Assembly: GCA_047602575.1 (NCBI GenBank)
Contig: JASGGY010000002.1
Location: forward strand, 1-64,000
Reading direction: 5' to 3'
Length of the DNA: 64,000 bases
Source: UBA1366 sp047602575
GTDB lineage: Bacteria; Bacillota; Clostridia; Oscillospirales; Ruminococcaceae
The position numbers and the translations under genes are program-made. Under the pieces are notes generated by a model that had not been told where the DNA came from, made no database searches, and worked only from the letters and a program-made list of their open reading frames with translations. Positions 35,549-44,101 of this stretch are shown here, piece after piece; positions within the stretch are counted from its first letter, which is position 1; every line of letters begins with the position of its first letter.

Positions 35549-37871
35549 TCAGACGTTGTTCTGGGGGAACGCGGCTTTGATTTTCTTTTCGATTTCGTCG
35601 CAGATGCTCGACGCGGATTCCGACTGGAATGCTTCCGCGAACACCATGATGCCGTTTCCGGACTTCAGCGGGCGAATCAGCGCGCGGGAGGCGCTGTTGC
35701 GGAACACCACGCCCTCGCCCCAGCCGGCTTCCTCGGCGGCAAATTTCTTTAAGATTTCGGGCGGGCTGCCGGCGACGCTGACAAAGCGCTGCGACGCGTG
35801 GAAATCCGGAATGCCCGTGATCGCCTGCTCGAAGCGTCTGCTCCTTGTCGGTCAGCTCGGTGAGAATCATCGCCGCGAGGATCAGGCTGTCGCGCACAAA
35901 GGCGTTGTCAAAGCGCCGTGCAACCTGACGCGCGCGCTTGTCGGAGTCATCGCACGGGCAATTGTAATACCGCAGCAGCACCGCGTCCGCCTGCTCCGCC
36001 AGCTCGTCCGCCGCGACGGGGAACGAATAGGGAAGCGACACGGCAAGCCCCTTGTCAAAATTAATCCGCGCGCCGAGCAGCACAAGGCGCTCGTGGAACA
36101 CATAGCCTGTCCGGTCGGAATATGCGGACATGCGCTTTGCGTCCGTGCCGAGATGGAACACAACGCGTTCGCCGTTTAAGTCGTTGCGCGGGGTGAAGAT
36201 CGTATCCGTGATGCGCGCGATTTCGGGAACGGTCGTGCGGAATTCCGCGTTGACCCCGCGGAAACGGCGGGGCATCAGCCGGTCGAGATAGCCCTCGTAG
36301 AGCGCTTTCATGCTGGTTGCGTCAAACTCGCCGCCGTAGTGGTCAAAGCCCTCCACGCGGTAATCGCGGTGGTTGATGCCCATCTCGATTTTGCGCTCCG
36401 TCTGCCGCGTGACGGGTAAGCCGCCCGACGCGGTGACGCTGATTTTCAGCGTATAATCCGCCTGCACATAGCAAGCCATATCCGCCCCCAGAATCTTCAT
36501 GCAGTAAGCAAGCTGATGCTCCGTGCATTCGCCCAGAAACCACGATTTCACGCCCGCCGCCGTCACGCCCGCGCTCAGCGCCTGCGCAATCGGCTTTGCC
36601 GCCGGTTTTCCGCGGAAGCCCACAATCACTGCGCTGCCGATGTCCAGCGCCGATGCTGCCGCCATGCCGAACTCGCAAGCCGTTGCCGGCGTGGTGAACG
36701 CGGTGGTTTCCGTGACGGAGCCTTCATCGTCAATCTGCATCGGTCTGCCGCTGCCGTGCCGGATGTCGGCGGAAACCACCGTGCCGTTGGCGATGGTTTT
36801 CCCTGCCCAGATTTTCACCCCGTCATAAACCTGCGAATGCTCGCCGATGACCGTGTTCGAGCCGATTGCCGACAGCTCGCCCAGCTGCGCGCCCTTCATG
36901 ATCCGCACGTTTCTGCCGATGATGCCGCGATTTAGCTCCGCGTTGCTGCCGATGATCGTGCCCTTGCCGACGGTGCTTGCGTGAATCCAGCAATGCTCCT
37001 CCACCGTCACATCGTCCTCAAGCACCGTGCCTTCTTCAATCACAGAACCCTTGCCGATGGTGACATTCTTTCCGATATAAACCGGCGGGCGGATGGTCGC
37101 GCCCGCAAACGACGTGTCCGTCAGGCTGAACATGCCCTCCGCCGGTTGCGGCGCGTCGATTGCAATGCCGGTTTCGCCGTAAAGCATTGCGCGCTGGCAT
37201 TCGGCGTAATTCTCCACGCTGCCGATGTCGAGCCAGTAGCCCTGTTCGGGATAGCCGTAAAGCTTCATGCCCTGCGCCATCATTTTCGGGAACAGATCTT
37301 TTGCGAAATCGCTTTTCTTGCCCAGCTCAATAAGGTTCATCGCGGCTTTCGAAAGGACATAAACACCCGTGTTGACGGCATTGGTCGGACAGCTTTCATA
37401 CGACGGCTTCTCAAGGAAGCCCGTGATCTGCCCGCTCTTGTCCGTGCGGACGATGCCGAACTCGCGCGGGTCGGCGACTTCCTTTGTGACGATGGTCACG
37501 TCCGCCTTTTTCGCGCGGTGGAATTTTACCGCTGCGGCAAGATTGAAGTTCTGCAGCGCGTCGCCCGAAAGCACCAGCACCTCCTCGCCGTTCCAGCAGT
37601 TGCGCACGCACCCTGCCGTGCCGAGCGGGAACGTTTCGCGTCGGAAATCAAGCGCAATATCGTGGTAGCTTGCCGAATCAAAATTGGCGATGAGCTTCTC
37701 CGCCTGATACTGGATGGTGAGCGTCGCGGCGGGAAAGCCGTTCTCCTTCACACCGTCCAAAATCCGCTCGAGAATCGGCACGCCGCACACCCTCATCAGG
37801 GGCTTCGGCGTGTCGTTTGTCAAAGGCGCAAGCCGCGTACCCTCGCCGCCACAAAGAATCACAATCTGCAT
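35549..37871 (-). CDS. Nucleotidyltransferase/left-handed beta-helix/phosphomannomutase-like fusion, one frameshift
   Basis: Domain 1 (residues 1-235) is a sugar-1-phosphate nucleotidyltransferase: MQIVILCGGEGTRLAPLTND, LVLSGDALQNF, GYWLDIGSVENY. Domain 2 (about 250-370) is a hexapeptide-repeat beta-helix (KNVTIGKGSVIEEGTVLEDD). Domain 3 (about 375 to the end) resembles phosphohexomutases but lacks the TASHNP phosphoserine loop, so it is probably not a working mutase. Similar fusions are annotated as mannose-1-phosphate guanylyltransferase; the sugar and nucleotide are not certain. The frame breaks near 35833 after LTDKEQTL. In the other frame the protein continues EQAITGIPDFHASQRFVSVA and ends IKAAFPQNNV with a stop at 35549-35551. 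Uncorrected, the frame runs on to 35514 as a tail rich in Arg. Corrected length about 774 residues. Confidence 0.82.
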
Positions 37872-37947
37872 GGTTAGATGCCTCCCTTACCTTTTGATGG
37901 GAGTATGGGAAAGATCGCCCTTTATTATTCGCGGCGAGGCAAAAAAA

Positions 37948-38078
37948 GATGTTAGAGGTTAGAGGTTAGAAACTAGGAGGGCAGTATGTTGATCACCGCT
38001 AATTTGCGGAGCTCAGCATACTGCCCTCTCTAAAAAACTTTGATTTCGAACATCTGACCTCTGACTTCTGACCTCTAA
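37948..38078. repeat. MITE-like inverted-repeat element with central hairpin
   Basis: Outer arms consist of short tandem units: GTTAGAGGTTAGAGGTTAGA on the left and the inverted TGACCTCTGACTTCTGACCT on the right. Inside is a perfect 12-base inverted repeat, GAGGGCAGTATG (37977-37988) and CATACTGCCCTC (38017-38028), around CCGC-TAATTT-GCGG. The element fills the gap between the hflX stop and the start of the fusion gene, and may also end hflX transcription. Confidence 0.65.
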
Positions 38079-39316
38079 AAGCGAAAGCGTTCTATTTCAT
38101 GAAAGCGCTTGCGGTCGATGAGGGCGTCAAGAAGCAGACCGTCGGGGGTGTATTCTTCGGAGAAAATTTTGCCGTCCGTGCGGATTTTCGCCGCCAGCGC
38201 CGCCTTGTCAAACGGTAGGAGCAGCTTTGCGCGTACGGGTGCGTCGGGGAGTGCTTTTGTGATTTCTGCAAGCAGCTCGTCAAGCCCCGCACCTGTTTTC
38301 GCGGAAATCCGCACCGTGCCGGCAACGGGTTCGTCGGGCTGCTCCGCCGGAATCAGATCGCATTTGTTCAGGGCGGTGACAACGGGAATTCCGTCGCAGC
38401 CAAGCTCGCTGAGCAGACGGCGCGTCACAGTGCTTTTTTCGGCAAAATCGGGTGCGGACGCATCGGCGAGGTGGATGAGCACATCCGCCTGCACGGCTTC
38501 CTCCAGCGTGGACTTGAACGCCTCCACCAGATGGTGGGGCAGGCGGCTGATGAAGCCGACCGTGTCCACAAAGGTTACGCTGCGTCCGTCGGGCAGCTCC
38601 GCCGCGCGTGCGGTGGTTTCGAGCGTCGCAAACAGCTTGTCCTCCGCGAACGCCGAAGCGCCGGTGAGCTTGTTGAGCAGCGTGGATTTCCCCGCGTTGG
38701 TGTAGCCCACAATCGCGCAGACCAGCACATTGTCCTTTTTGCGGCGTACGCGTGAGAACGCACGCCGTTTTTCGATTTCCTTCAGCTCGTCCGAGAGTGC
38801 GTCGATGCGCGCCCGGATGTGCCGGCGGTCGGTTTCCAGCTTCGATTCGCCCGGTCCGCGCGTGCCGATGCCCGCGCCGAGCCGCGACAGCGCCACGCCC
38901 ATGCCGGCAAGGCGCGGCAGGCGGTAGCGGTACTGCGCAAGCTCCACCTGAAGCCTGCCCTCGCGGGTTTTTGCGCGCTGCGCGAAGATGTCCAGAATGA
39001 GCATTGTGCGGTCGATGGTGTGCAGCTTGACGACTTCCTCGATGTTGCGGATCTGCGTCGCCGTCAGCTCGCAGTCAAAAATCACCTGATCCGCGCTGAG
39101 CTGTTCGCAGAGCAGCGCGACTTCCTCAAGCTTCCCCGCGCCCATACAAGTCGCCGTGTCAAACGCCGGACGATTCTGGACGATCCGTGCGACGACCTCC
39201 GCGCCCGCGGTGTCCGTCAGCTCCGCCAGCTCGTCAAGCGACCGCCCGCAGTCGTATTCCCCCGTATCCACCGCGCAGAGTACGACCCGCACGGCTTTTT
39301 CCTGTGTATCAAACAA
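38075..39316 (-). CDS. hflX: HflX family ribosome-associated GTPase
   Basis: A 413-residue GTPase that binds the large ribosomal subunit and splits stalled or heat-damaged ribosomes in studied species. The likely start is TTG at 39316 (MFDTQEKAVRVVLCAVDTGE) with GAGGGTGAAG upstream; longer versions run into the Nudix gene. The N-terminal HflX domain has GAGKLEEVALL and FDCELTATQIRNIEEV, then the Arg-rich GTRGPGESKLETDRR linker. The G domain has G1 VGYTNAGKSTLLNKL, G3 FVDTVGFISRLPH and G4 ALNKCDL. It begins just downstream of the Nudix stop, so the two are coupled. Confidence 0.94.
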   Translation of the reverse strand: MFDTQEKAVRVVLCAVDTGEYDCGRSLDELAELTDTAGAEVVARIVQNRPAFDTATCMGAGKLEEVALLCEQLSADQVIFDCELTATQIRNIEEVVKLHTIDRTMLILDIFAQRAKTREGRLQVELAQYRYRLPRLAGMGVALSRLGAGIGTRGPGESKLETDRRHIRARIDALSDELKEIEKRRAFSRVRRKKDNVLVCAIVGYTNAGKSTLLNKLTGASAFAEDKLFATLETTARAAELPDGRSVTFVDTVGFISRLPHHLVEAFKSTLEEAVQADVLIHLADASAPDFAEKSTVTRRLLSELGCDGIPVVTALNKCDLIPAEQPDEPVAGTVRISAKTGAGLDELLAEITKALPDAPVRAKLLLPFDKAALAAKIRTDGKIFSEEYTPDGLLLDALIDRKRFHEIERFRF

Positions 39317-39320
39317 AGCT

Positions 39321-39818
39321 TCACCCTCTTTTTTCTGCGATCCAGTCCTGTAACAGACGGTTCGCGACATAGCTGTTCTTCAGCGCTTCCGCCGCCTGCG
39401 GCACGGTCATCCACCGCGCTGTTTTCACCTCGCCGGAAAGCGTAAATTCCTGTTTTTTCACCCGCGCCCAGAAGCCAGCCATCAGGTTGTCGCGCTTTTG
39501 GTAAGCATAGCTGCGGATGTACCGCGCATCCTGCGTCCGCAAGCCGATTTCCTCAAAAAGCTCCCGCGCCGCAGCATCCTCAAGGCTCTCGTTTTCTTTC
39601 ACGAAGCCCGCCACCAGCACAAAGCGCTCCATGTCGCCGTAGGACTGCCGGATGACCGCAAGCTCACCCAGCTCGTTTTCCGCCAGCACTAGCACGCAGG
39701 GCGCCGAATAATCAAAAAAAGGTCTGCCGCAACGTCCGCAGCAGCCCACATCTTTTTCGTCCCCGAAGTCGCGCGGGGAAAGCTTCTCCCCGCACAAGGG
39801 ACAGTACGCAAACTTCAT
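39321..39818 (-). CDS. NudC-like Nudix hydrolase with zinc ribbon
   Basis: 165 residues. The N-terminal zinc ribbon has cysteines in YCPLCGE and CCGRCGRP. It is followed by a Nudix domain with an exact GX5EX7REUXEEXGU box from GFVKENESLEDAAARELFEE through IGL. The zinc ribbon plus Nudix order matches NADH pyrophosphatase/decapping NudC, but the longer N-terminal domain of classical NudC is missing, so substrate is open. It is sandwiched between cpsB and hflX in the same orientation. Confidence 0.88.
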   Translation of the reverse strand: MKFAYCPLCGEKLSPRDFGDEKDVGCCGRCGRPFFDYSAPCVLVLAENELGELAVIRQSYGDMERFVLVAGFVKENESLEDAAARELFEEIGLRTQDARYIRSYAYQKRDNLMAGFWARVKKQEFTLSGEVKTARWMTVPQAAEALKNSYVANRLLQDWIAEKRG

Positions 39819-39845
39819 AATCCGCTCCCATACCGGAATCGCCGG

Positions 39846-40559
39846 TCACAGAATCTCATCCATATCCTTATTTTCCAGAACCAGCTGCGCATTATACATC
39901 ATCCGGTCAAAAAAGTCCGGCGAGAATTTCTTGTCAAGCACTTCCCGCGCCTCGCGGATGAGCCACTGACCGCTTTCAATGCGGTGAAAATCCGTTCCCA
40001 GCACATGGATAAAGCCCTTTTCCATCAGCTTGAGCAGCGGCTTGCGCGCCTTGCCGGAGAGGGATTTGGTGTTTGCCTGCCCGAGCACATACTGGTTCAT
40101 CAGCGCGTCGATGCTGCGCGCGTCGGTGAAACTGAGATAGCGCTCCACATGGGCGATGATGATCTTTGCACCGGCTCGTTCGGCGATGTCCCCAACCCCC
40201 GCGATGAGCTTATCGGTCAGCTTTTCGTAGGGCATTTCCAGCAGCAGATAATCCGTTCCCTGAATTTTAAAGCGGCTGAGCACCTCCGGATCTTGCAGCG
40301 CGCGGGAATACAGCACCTCCGCGCCGAGCAGGATGTGCGGATGGTGGGGCTTGAGATAGGGTGCAAGCGTTTGAAACGCCGCGTCACGCCGGGCGAGAAA
40401 TTGTTCGGGCGATTCGTTGTAAAAATAATAATGGGGTGTGGCGACGACGAGCGCAATGCCCTCCGCAGCTATCCGGTTGAGCATGGCGACAGACTCCTCC
40501 GGAGTGCGCGCGCCGTCGTCAAAGCCAGGAAGTATGTGGGAATGCAGGTCGATGATCAT
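39846..40559 (-). CDS. cpsB: CpsB/YwqE-type tyrosine-protein phosphatase (PHP family)
   Basis: A 237-residue manganese-dependent phosphotyrosine phosphatase of the PHP fold. The preferred start is ATG at 40559 (MIIDLHSHILPGFDDGARTP) after AGAGGTGG. Metal ligands are seen in DLHSHILPGFDDG, ATPHYY, LLGAEVLYS, IIAHVERYLSF and VLGTDFHR. In streptococci and bacilli this enzyme reverses autophosphorylation of the CpsD/CapB kinase, which lies directly upstream here. Confidence 0.93.
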   Translation of the reverse strand: MIIDLHSHILPGFDDGARTPEESVAMLNRIAAEGIALVVATPHYYFYNESPEQFLARRDAAFQTLAPYLKPHHPHILLGAEVLYSRALQDPEVLSRFKIQGTDYLLLEMPYEKLTDKLIAGVGDIAERAGAKIIIAHVERYLSFTDARSIDALMNQYVLGQANTKSLSGKARKPLLKLMEKGFIHVLGTDFHRIESGQWLIREAREVLDKKFSPDFFDRMMYNAQLVLENKDMDEIL

Positions 40560-40604
40560 GCTTTCCACCTCTGTCTGAATAAATCGTGGTACGAAAAAGC
40601 GGTG

Positions 40605-41447
40605 TTATTTTCCGGAAAAGGTGGGGGTGTCCTGCCCGATGATGTGTGAATCATCCTCCGCGGTGCCGGCATCGTTGCGGCCGTAGTTCGTACCATATTT
40701 ATAGCCGTATTTATAACCATATTTGTAGCCGTGTTTTTTGTAATAACCGCCCTTGCCCTCGGGCAGGCAACCGGTTTTAATAAAGCCCAGCACCTTTCCG
40801 TTTGACAGCTTGATGCTGCTAAGGGCTTTTTGTAAATCCGGATGTTCGGTGAAATTTTCGCGGATAATAAGGATTGTGCCAGCGACATGGCCGTTAAAGA
40901 GCAGATTGTCCGTCACCACATTGACCGGCGGGGTGTCGATGCAGATGTAGTCATAGTGCTTCTCAAGCACCATCAGAAGCTCCGTCATGTTTTTGGAGGC
41001 GATCAACTCGGCGGGGTTCGGCGGAATCGGACCGGAGGCAATGACGTCGAGATCCTCGCGTACATCAGTGTTGATTGCCTCAGCGACGGTACACATCCCG
41101 CTGAGGATGGAGGACAGCCCTAAATTCTTGTTGAGCTTGAGGTAATTGTGTATGGTGGGCTTGCGCATATCCGCGTCGATGATGATGACCTTCGAGCCGG
41201 TTTGGGCGAGCGTGATCGCCATGTTGACGCAGGTGGTGGACTTGCCCTCCGCCGGCAGCGGTGAGGTAAAGGTAATTGCTTTGTGCTCGCTGGTGCTGAT
41301 GGAAAAGCTGAGGTTGGTGCGAGCGGTGCGGTATGCCTCGCTGATGATGAACTTCGTGCCGTCGTTTAAGATGAACTTGCGTGAATCGCGTTTTGAAAGC
41401 CGCAGCGGGTGTTCCGACGAATGTTTTTTATTTTTCGCTGTACTCAT
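40605..41447 (-). CDS. cpsD: CpsD/CapB-type bacterial tyrosine kinase
   Basis: A 280-residue BY-kinase that controls capsule or exopolysaccharide assembly with its membrane activator. It has Walker A SPLPAEGKSTTCVNMA (about residue 62), Walker A' VIIIDADMRKPTIHNYLKL and Walker B YICIDTPPVN. The C-terminus has a tyrosine cluster, GYYKKHGYKYGYKYGYKYGT, at about residues 243-262, encoded by an in-phase short tandem repeat; this is the autophosphorylated tail. The start has GGAGG upstream and overlaps the cpsC stop by 20 bases. Confidence 0.95.
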   Translation of the reverse strand: MSTAKNKKHSSEHPLRLSKRDSRKFILNDGTKFIISEAYRTARTNLSFSISTSEHKAITFTSPLPAEGKSTTCVNMAITLAQTGSKVIIIDADMRKPTIHNYLKLNKNLGLSSILSGMCTVAEAINTDVREDLDVIASGPIPPNPAELIASKNMTELLMVLEKHYDYICIDTPPVNVVTDNLLFNGHVAGTILIIRENFTEHPDLQKALSSIKLSNGKVLGFIKTGCLPEGKGGYYKKHGYKYGYKYGYKYGTNYGRNDAGTAEDDSHIIGQDTPTFSGK

Positions 41448-42174
41448 AGCTGTAGCCTCCCTTCACGATGGAATTGAAGTCCATGATTTCCGCAAAAACC
41501 GGAATGTCATAGAGCCGGTAAAGATCGTCGCTCGGACGGATTTTTTTGCTCAGCGCGTTTTTGATAAACACAATGATAATCGAAATCAGCGCGCCCAGCA
41601 GCATACCCGCCGCCGTATACAGCCGGACGTTCGGCGAGGAGGGCGACAGGGGAATGTTCGCTTTGTTGACCGCCTTGACCTTGCCCTGCTCGATGACGTC
41701 TTTGTAGACGGTGTTGGCGTTTTCCTGCACAAGGTTTGCGATGATGGCGGAAAGCTCGGGGTCGGTGGTGGTGACCACGATGTCCATGATCATGGTGTCC
41801 TCCTGCGAGGTGGGGGAAATGGCGCTTTTTATGTAACCGGGATTTTTTGTGTAGTCATAGCCGTATTTTTCCTTCAACTGTGTTACAACCAGATCCACCA
41901 TCGAGTCGCCGTCAAAAAGCCGTTCGCAGGTATTCATGATCTGGATCGCCGCGTTGATGTCGTTGTAATTGAGCGCGTCCTCCTCCGTTGCAGTTGCGGC
42001 GGTGGTTGAAACCGCAATCTGTGCAGAGGCGGTGTATTGCTTGCTGATGACAAATTTTGAAAGACTAAACCCTGCCGCACCGCAGATTACGGCGATCAGG
42101 ATGATGAGCTTGATGTTCTTGAGCAGCAGCGCCGCCAGATCCAGCAAGTCGATTGTACCCTCTTGGTTTTCCAT
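41428..42174 (-). CDS. cpsC: CpsC/Wzz-type polysaccharide co-polymerase and kinase activator
   Basis: A membrane protein of about 248 residues with one helix near the N-terminus (IKLIILIAVICGAAGFSLSK), an extracytoplasmic domain and a second helix near the C-terminus (AAGMLLGALISIIIVFIKNA). The short cytoplasmic end switches on the kinase. The start is uncertain: ATG at 42174 (MENQEGTIDLLDLAALLLKN) fits the family best, and 42207 is the alternative. It heads the CpsC-CpsD-CpsB set and is followed by the kinase with overlapping codons. Confidence 0.9.
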   Translation of the reverse strand: MENQEGTIDLLDLAALLLKNIKLIILIAVICGAAGFSLSKFVISKQYTASAQIAVSTTAATATEEDALNYNDINAAIQIMNTCERLFDGDSMVDLVVTQLKEKYGYDYTKNPGYIKSAISPTSQEDTMIMDIVVTTTDPELSAIIANLVQENANTVYKDVIEQGKVKAVNKANIPLSPSSPNVRLYTAAGMLLGALISIIIVFIKNALSKKIRPSDDLYRLYDIPVFAEIMDFNSIVKGGYSYEYSEK

Positions 42175-42222
42175 TCCCGTATCAAAACCTTTCTTGATCA
42201 GATTCATTCACACAACGACTTC

Positions 42223-42251
42223 AGTATAGCACAATTCTAACCTTCCGTCAA
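42223..42251 (-). promoter_or_regulatory. Promoter of the cpsCDB-nudix-hflX unit
   Basis: On the minus strand: TTGACG, 17 bases, TATACT. Confidence 0.85.
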
Positions 42252-42317
42252 TAAAAATCAGAAGATTGTTCAAAAGAAACTACTGGTTTTTCGACTGGAA
42301 GCGCCATACATCCCGCG

Positions 42318-43844
42318 TCAGCTCCAGTACTTCCGGTCAAGGCTGCGGTACTGCACCGCCTGTGAGATATGCCGGCGGGTGATGACATCCGCGCCGTCCA
42401 TGTCCGCGGCGGTGCGGGCGACCTTTAATATCCGGTCATAGGCGCGCGCGGACAGACCGAGCTTTTCAAACACATTCTTAAAAGCCTCCGACGCGTCGGG
42501 CGTCATGGGGCAGACCTCCCGCAGGATGTCGGAGGTGATGCGCGCGTTGCAGGTAATGCTTGTTCCGGCAAAGCGGGCGAGCTGGATTTCACGCACCTTC
42601 ATCACGCGTTCGCGGATGGCGGCGGAGGGTTCTTCCTTCGCGTCGGAGGCTAAGTGCGTGTATTCGACCGGCGCGACCTCGAGATGCACGTCAAACCGAT
42701 CCAGCACTGGACCGCTGATGCGCGAGAGGTACTGTCCGACGGTTTTTTTCGAGCAGATGCATGCGCGTGTGGGATGCCCGTGATACCCGCACGGGCAGGG
42801 GTTCATCGCGGCGATGAGCATGATCGAGCAGGGATAGGTGACGCTGCCCGCCACGCGGGAGATCGTCACGCGCTGATCCTCAAGCGGCTGGCGCAGGATT
42901 TCCAGCGTCGGGCGGGAGAATTCCGCCAGCTCGTCCAGAAACAACAGTCCGTTGTGCGCGAGGGAAATCTCCCCCGGTCGCGGGATCGAGCCGCCGCCGG
43001 TCAGCCCTGCCGGAGAGATCGTGTGATGGGGCGCGCGGAACGGGCGTCTTGTGACAAGCGGCATTTTCTTGTCGATCATGCCGGAGATGGAGTGGATGTT
43101 GGTGGTTTCAATTGATTCCGCAAAGGTCAGGGCGGGGAGGATGGAGGGCATCCGCTTGGCGAGCATACTTTTTCCCGAGCCGGGCGCGCCGACCATCAGG
43201 ACATTGTGTCCGCCCGCGGCGGCGATTTCAAGCGCTTTTTTGGCGCTCTGCTGACCGCGCACGTCTGCGAAATCCAGCTCCGCGGAGTAGTCCTCCGCCG
43301 CCGGACGGTAGGGCGTTTCCGGCGCAATCCGCACCCGACCCGCGAGGTGAAGCACCAGCTGTGCCAATGTCGGCACGCCGTAGACGGAAAGCCCCTCGAC
43401 CACCGACGCCTCAAACGCGTTGTCCGCCGGCACATAAATCTCCCGCAGTCCGCTTTCTTTGGCGAGAATCGCCATCGGCAAAACGCCGTTGACCGGACGA
43501 ATTTCGCCGCTGAGCGAAACCTCGCCGATGAACGCGCAGCCCGCCAGCCGCTCGGCATCCGCGATGCCTGCCGCCGCAAGGAGCGCGACCGCTATGCCCA
43601 AATCGTGAACCGAACCGGTTTTCTTCGTGTCGGCGGGGGCGAGGTTGACCATCAGCCGCCGCCGCGGGAACGCGATCTCGCTGGTACGGAACGCGCTCTT
43701 GATCCGTTCGCGGCTTTCCCGCACGGCAGCGTCGGCAAGCCCGACAATGTCAAAGCTCTCCAGACCCTTGCTCGCCTCGATTTCCACAAACACCCGAAAG
43801 GCATTGAGCCCGTAAAGCCCCAGACTGTTGATTTTCGCAAACAA
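42318..43844 (-). CDS. comM: YifB/ComM family Mg-chelatase-like AAA+ ATPase
   Basis: About 508 residues. The family N-terminus MFAKINSLGLYGLNAFRVFV starts at a TTG (43844) with GGGGAG upstream; an earlier ATG at 43862 is a weaker alternative. An N-terminal ChlI/Lon-protease-like domain (VEIEASKGLESFDIVGLADA) precedes the AAA+ core. That core has Walker A MVGAPGSGKSMLAKRMPSIL, the RPFRAPHHTIS motif, GEISLAHNGLLFLDEL as Walker B and a C-terminal helical domain with zinc-ligand-like Cys (NPCPCGYHGHP). ComM is a helicase that promotes branch migration during natural transformation. Its presence with ComFC suggests DNA uptake capacity. Confidence 0.94.
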   Translation of the reverse strand: MFAKINSLGLYGLNAFRVFVEIEASKGLESFDIVGLADAAVRESRERIKSAFRTSEIAFPRRRLMVNLAPADTKKTGSVHDLGIAVALLAAAGIADAERLAGCAFIGEVSLSGEIRPVNGVLPMAILAKESGLREIYVPADNAFEASVVEGLSVYGVPTLAQLVLHLAGRVRIAPETPYRPAAEDYSAELDFADVRGQQSAKKALEIAAAGGHNVLMVGAPGSGKSMLAKRMPSILPALTFAESIETTNIHSISGMIDKKMPLVTRRPFRAPHHTISPAGLTGGGSIPRPGEISLAHNGLLFLDELAEFSRPTLEILRQPLEDQRVTISRVAGSVTYPCSIMLIAAMNPCPCGYHGHPTRACICSKKTVGQYLSRISGPVLDRFDVHLEVAPVEYTHLASDAKEEPSAAIRERVMKVREIQLARFAGTSITCNARITSDILREVCPMTPDASEAFKNVFEKLGLSARAYDRILKVARTAADMDGADVITRRHISQAVQYRSLDRKYWS

Positions 43845-44005
43845 ACGACCAACTCCCCGCATCCTGTCGAATTTTCTGACACCCCTTATTTTACAGCATT
43901 TTTTCGTTTTCCGCAAGTGCTTTCCTGAAATTGTCCGGGAAAACGTTTCCTTTTCCAGCGGGCGGCGGAAAGTTATTTACAAAAAGTAAAAAATTATATT
44001 TATTC

Positions 44006-44033
44006 TTGCAATATGCAACCAGTATGTTATAAT
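44006..44033 (+). promoter_or_regulatory. Promoter of the phosphohexomutase gene
   Basis: TTGCAA, 16 bases, TATAAT; about 65 bases upstream of the start. The divergent yifB start lies at 43844. Confidence 0.8.
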
Positions 44034-44101
44034 AACGTTGTGCTGTGCGTTTGGGCGTACGGTGCGCGTGACGACATGAAATGAAACTTTTTTGATAAAG
44101 G

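Noticed and set aside
40668..40760. CRISPR-like short repeats
   Set aside because: Units are contiguous, lack spacers and are in frame with the kinase tyrosine tail. No CRISPR array was found anywhere in the window.
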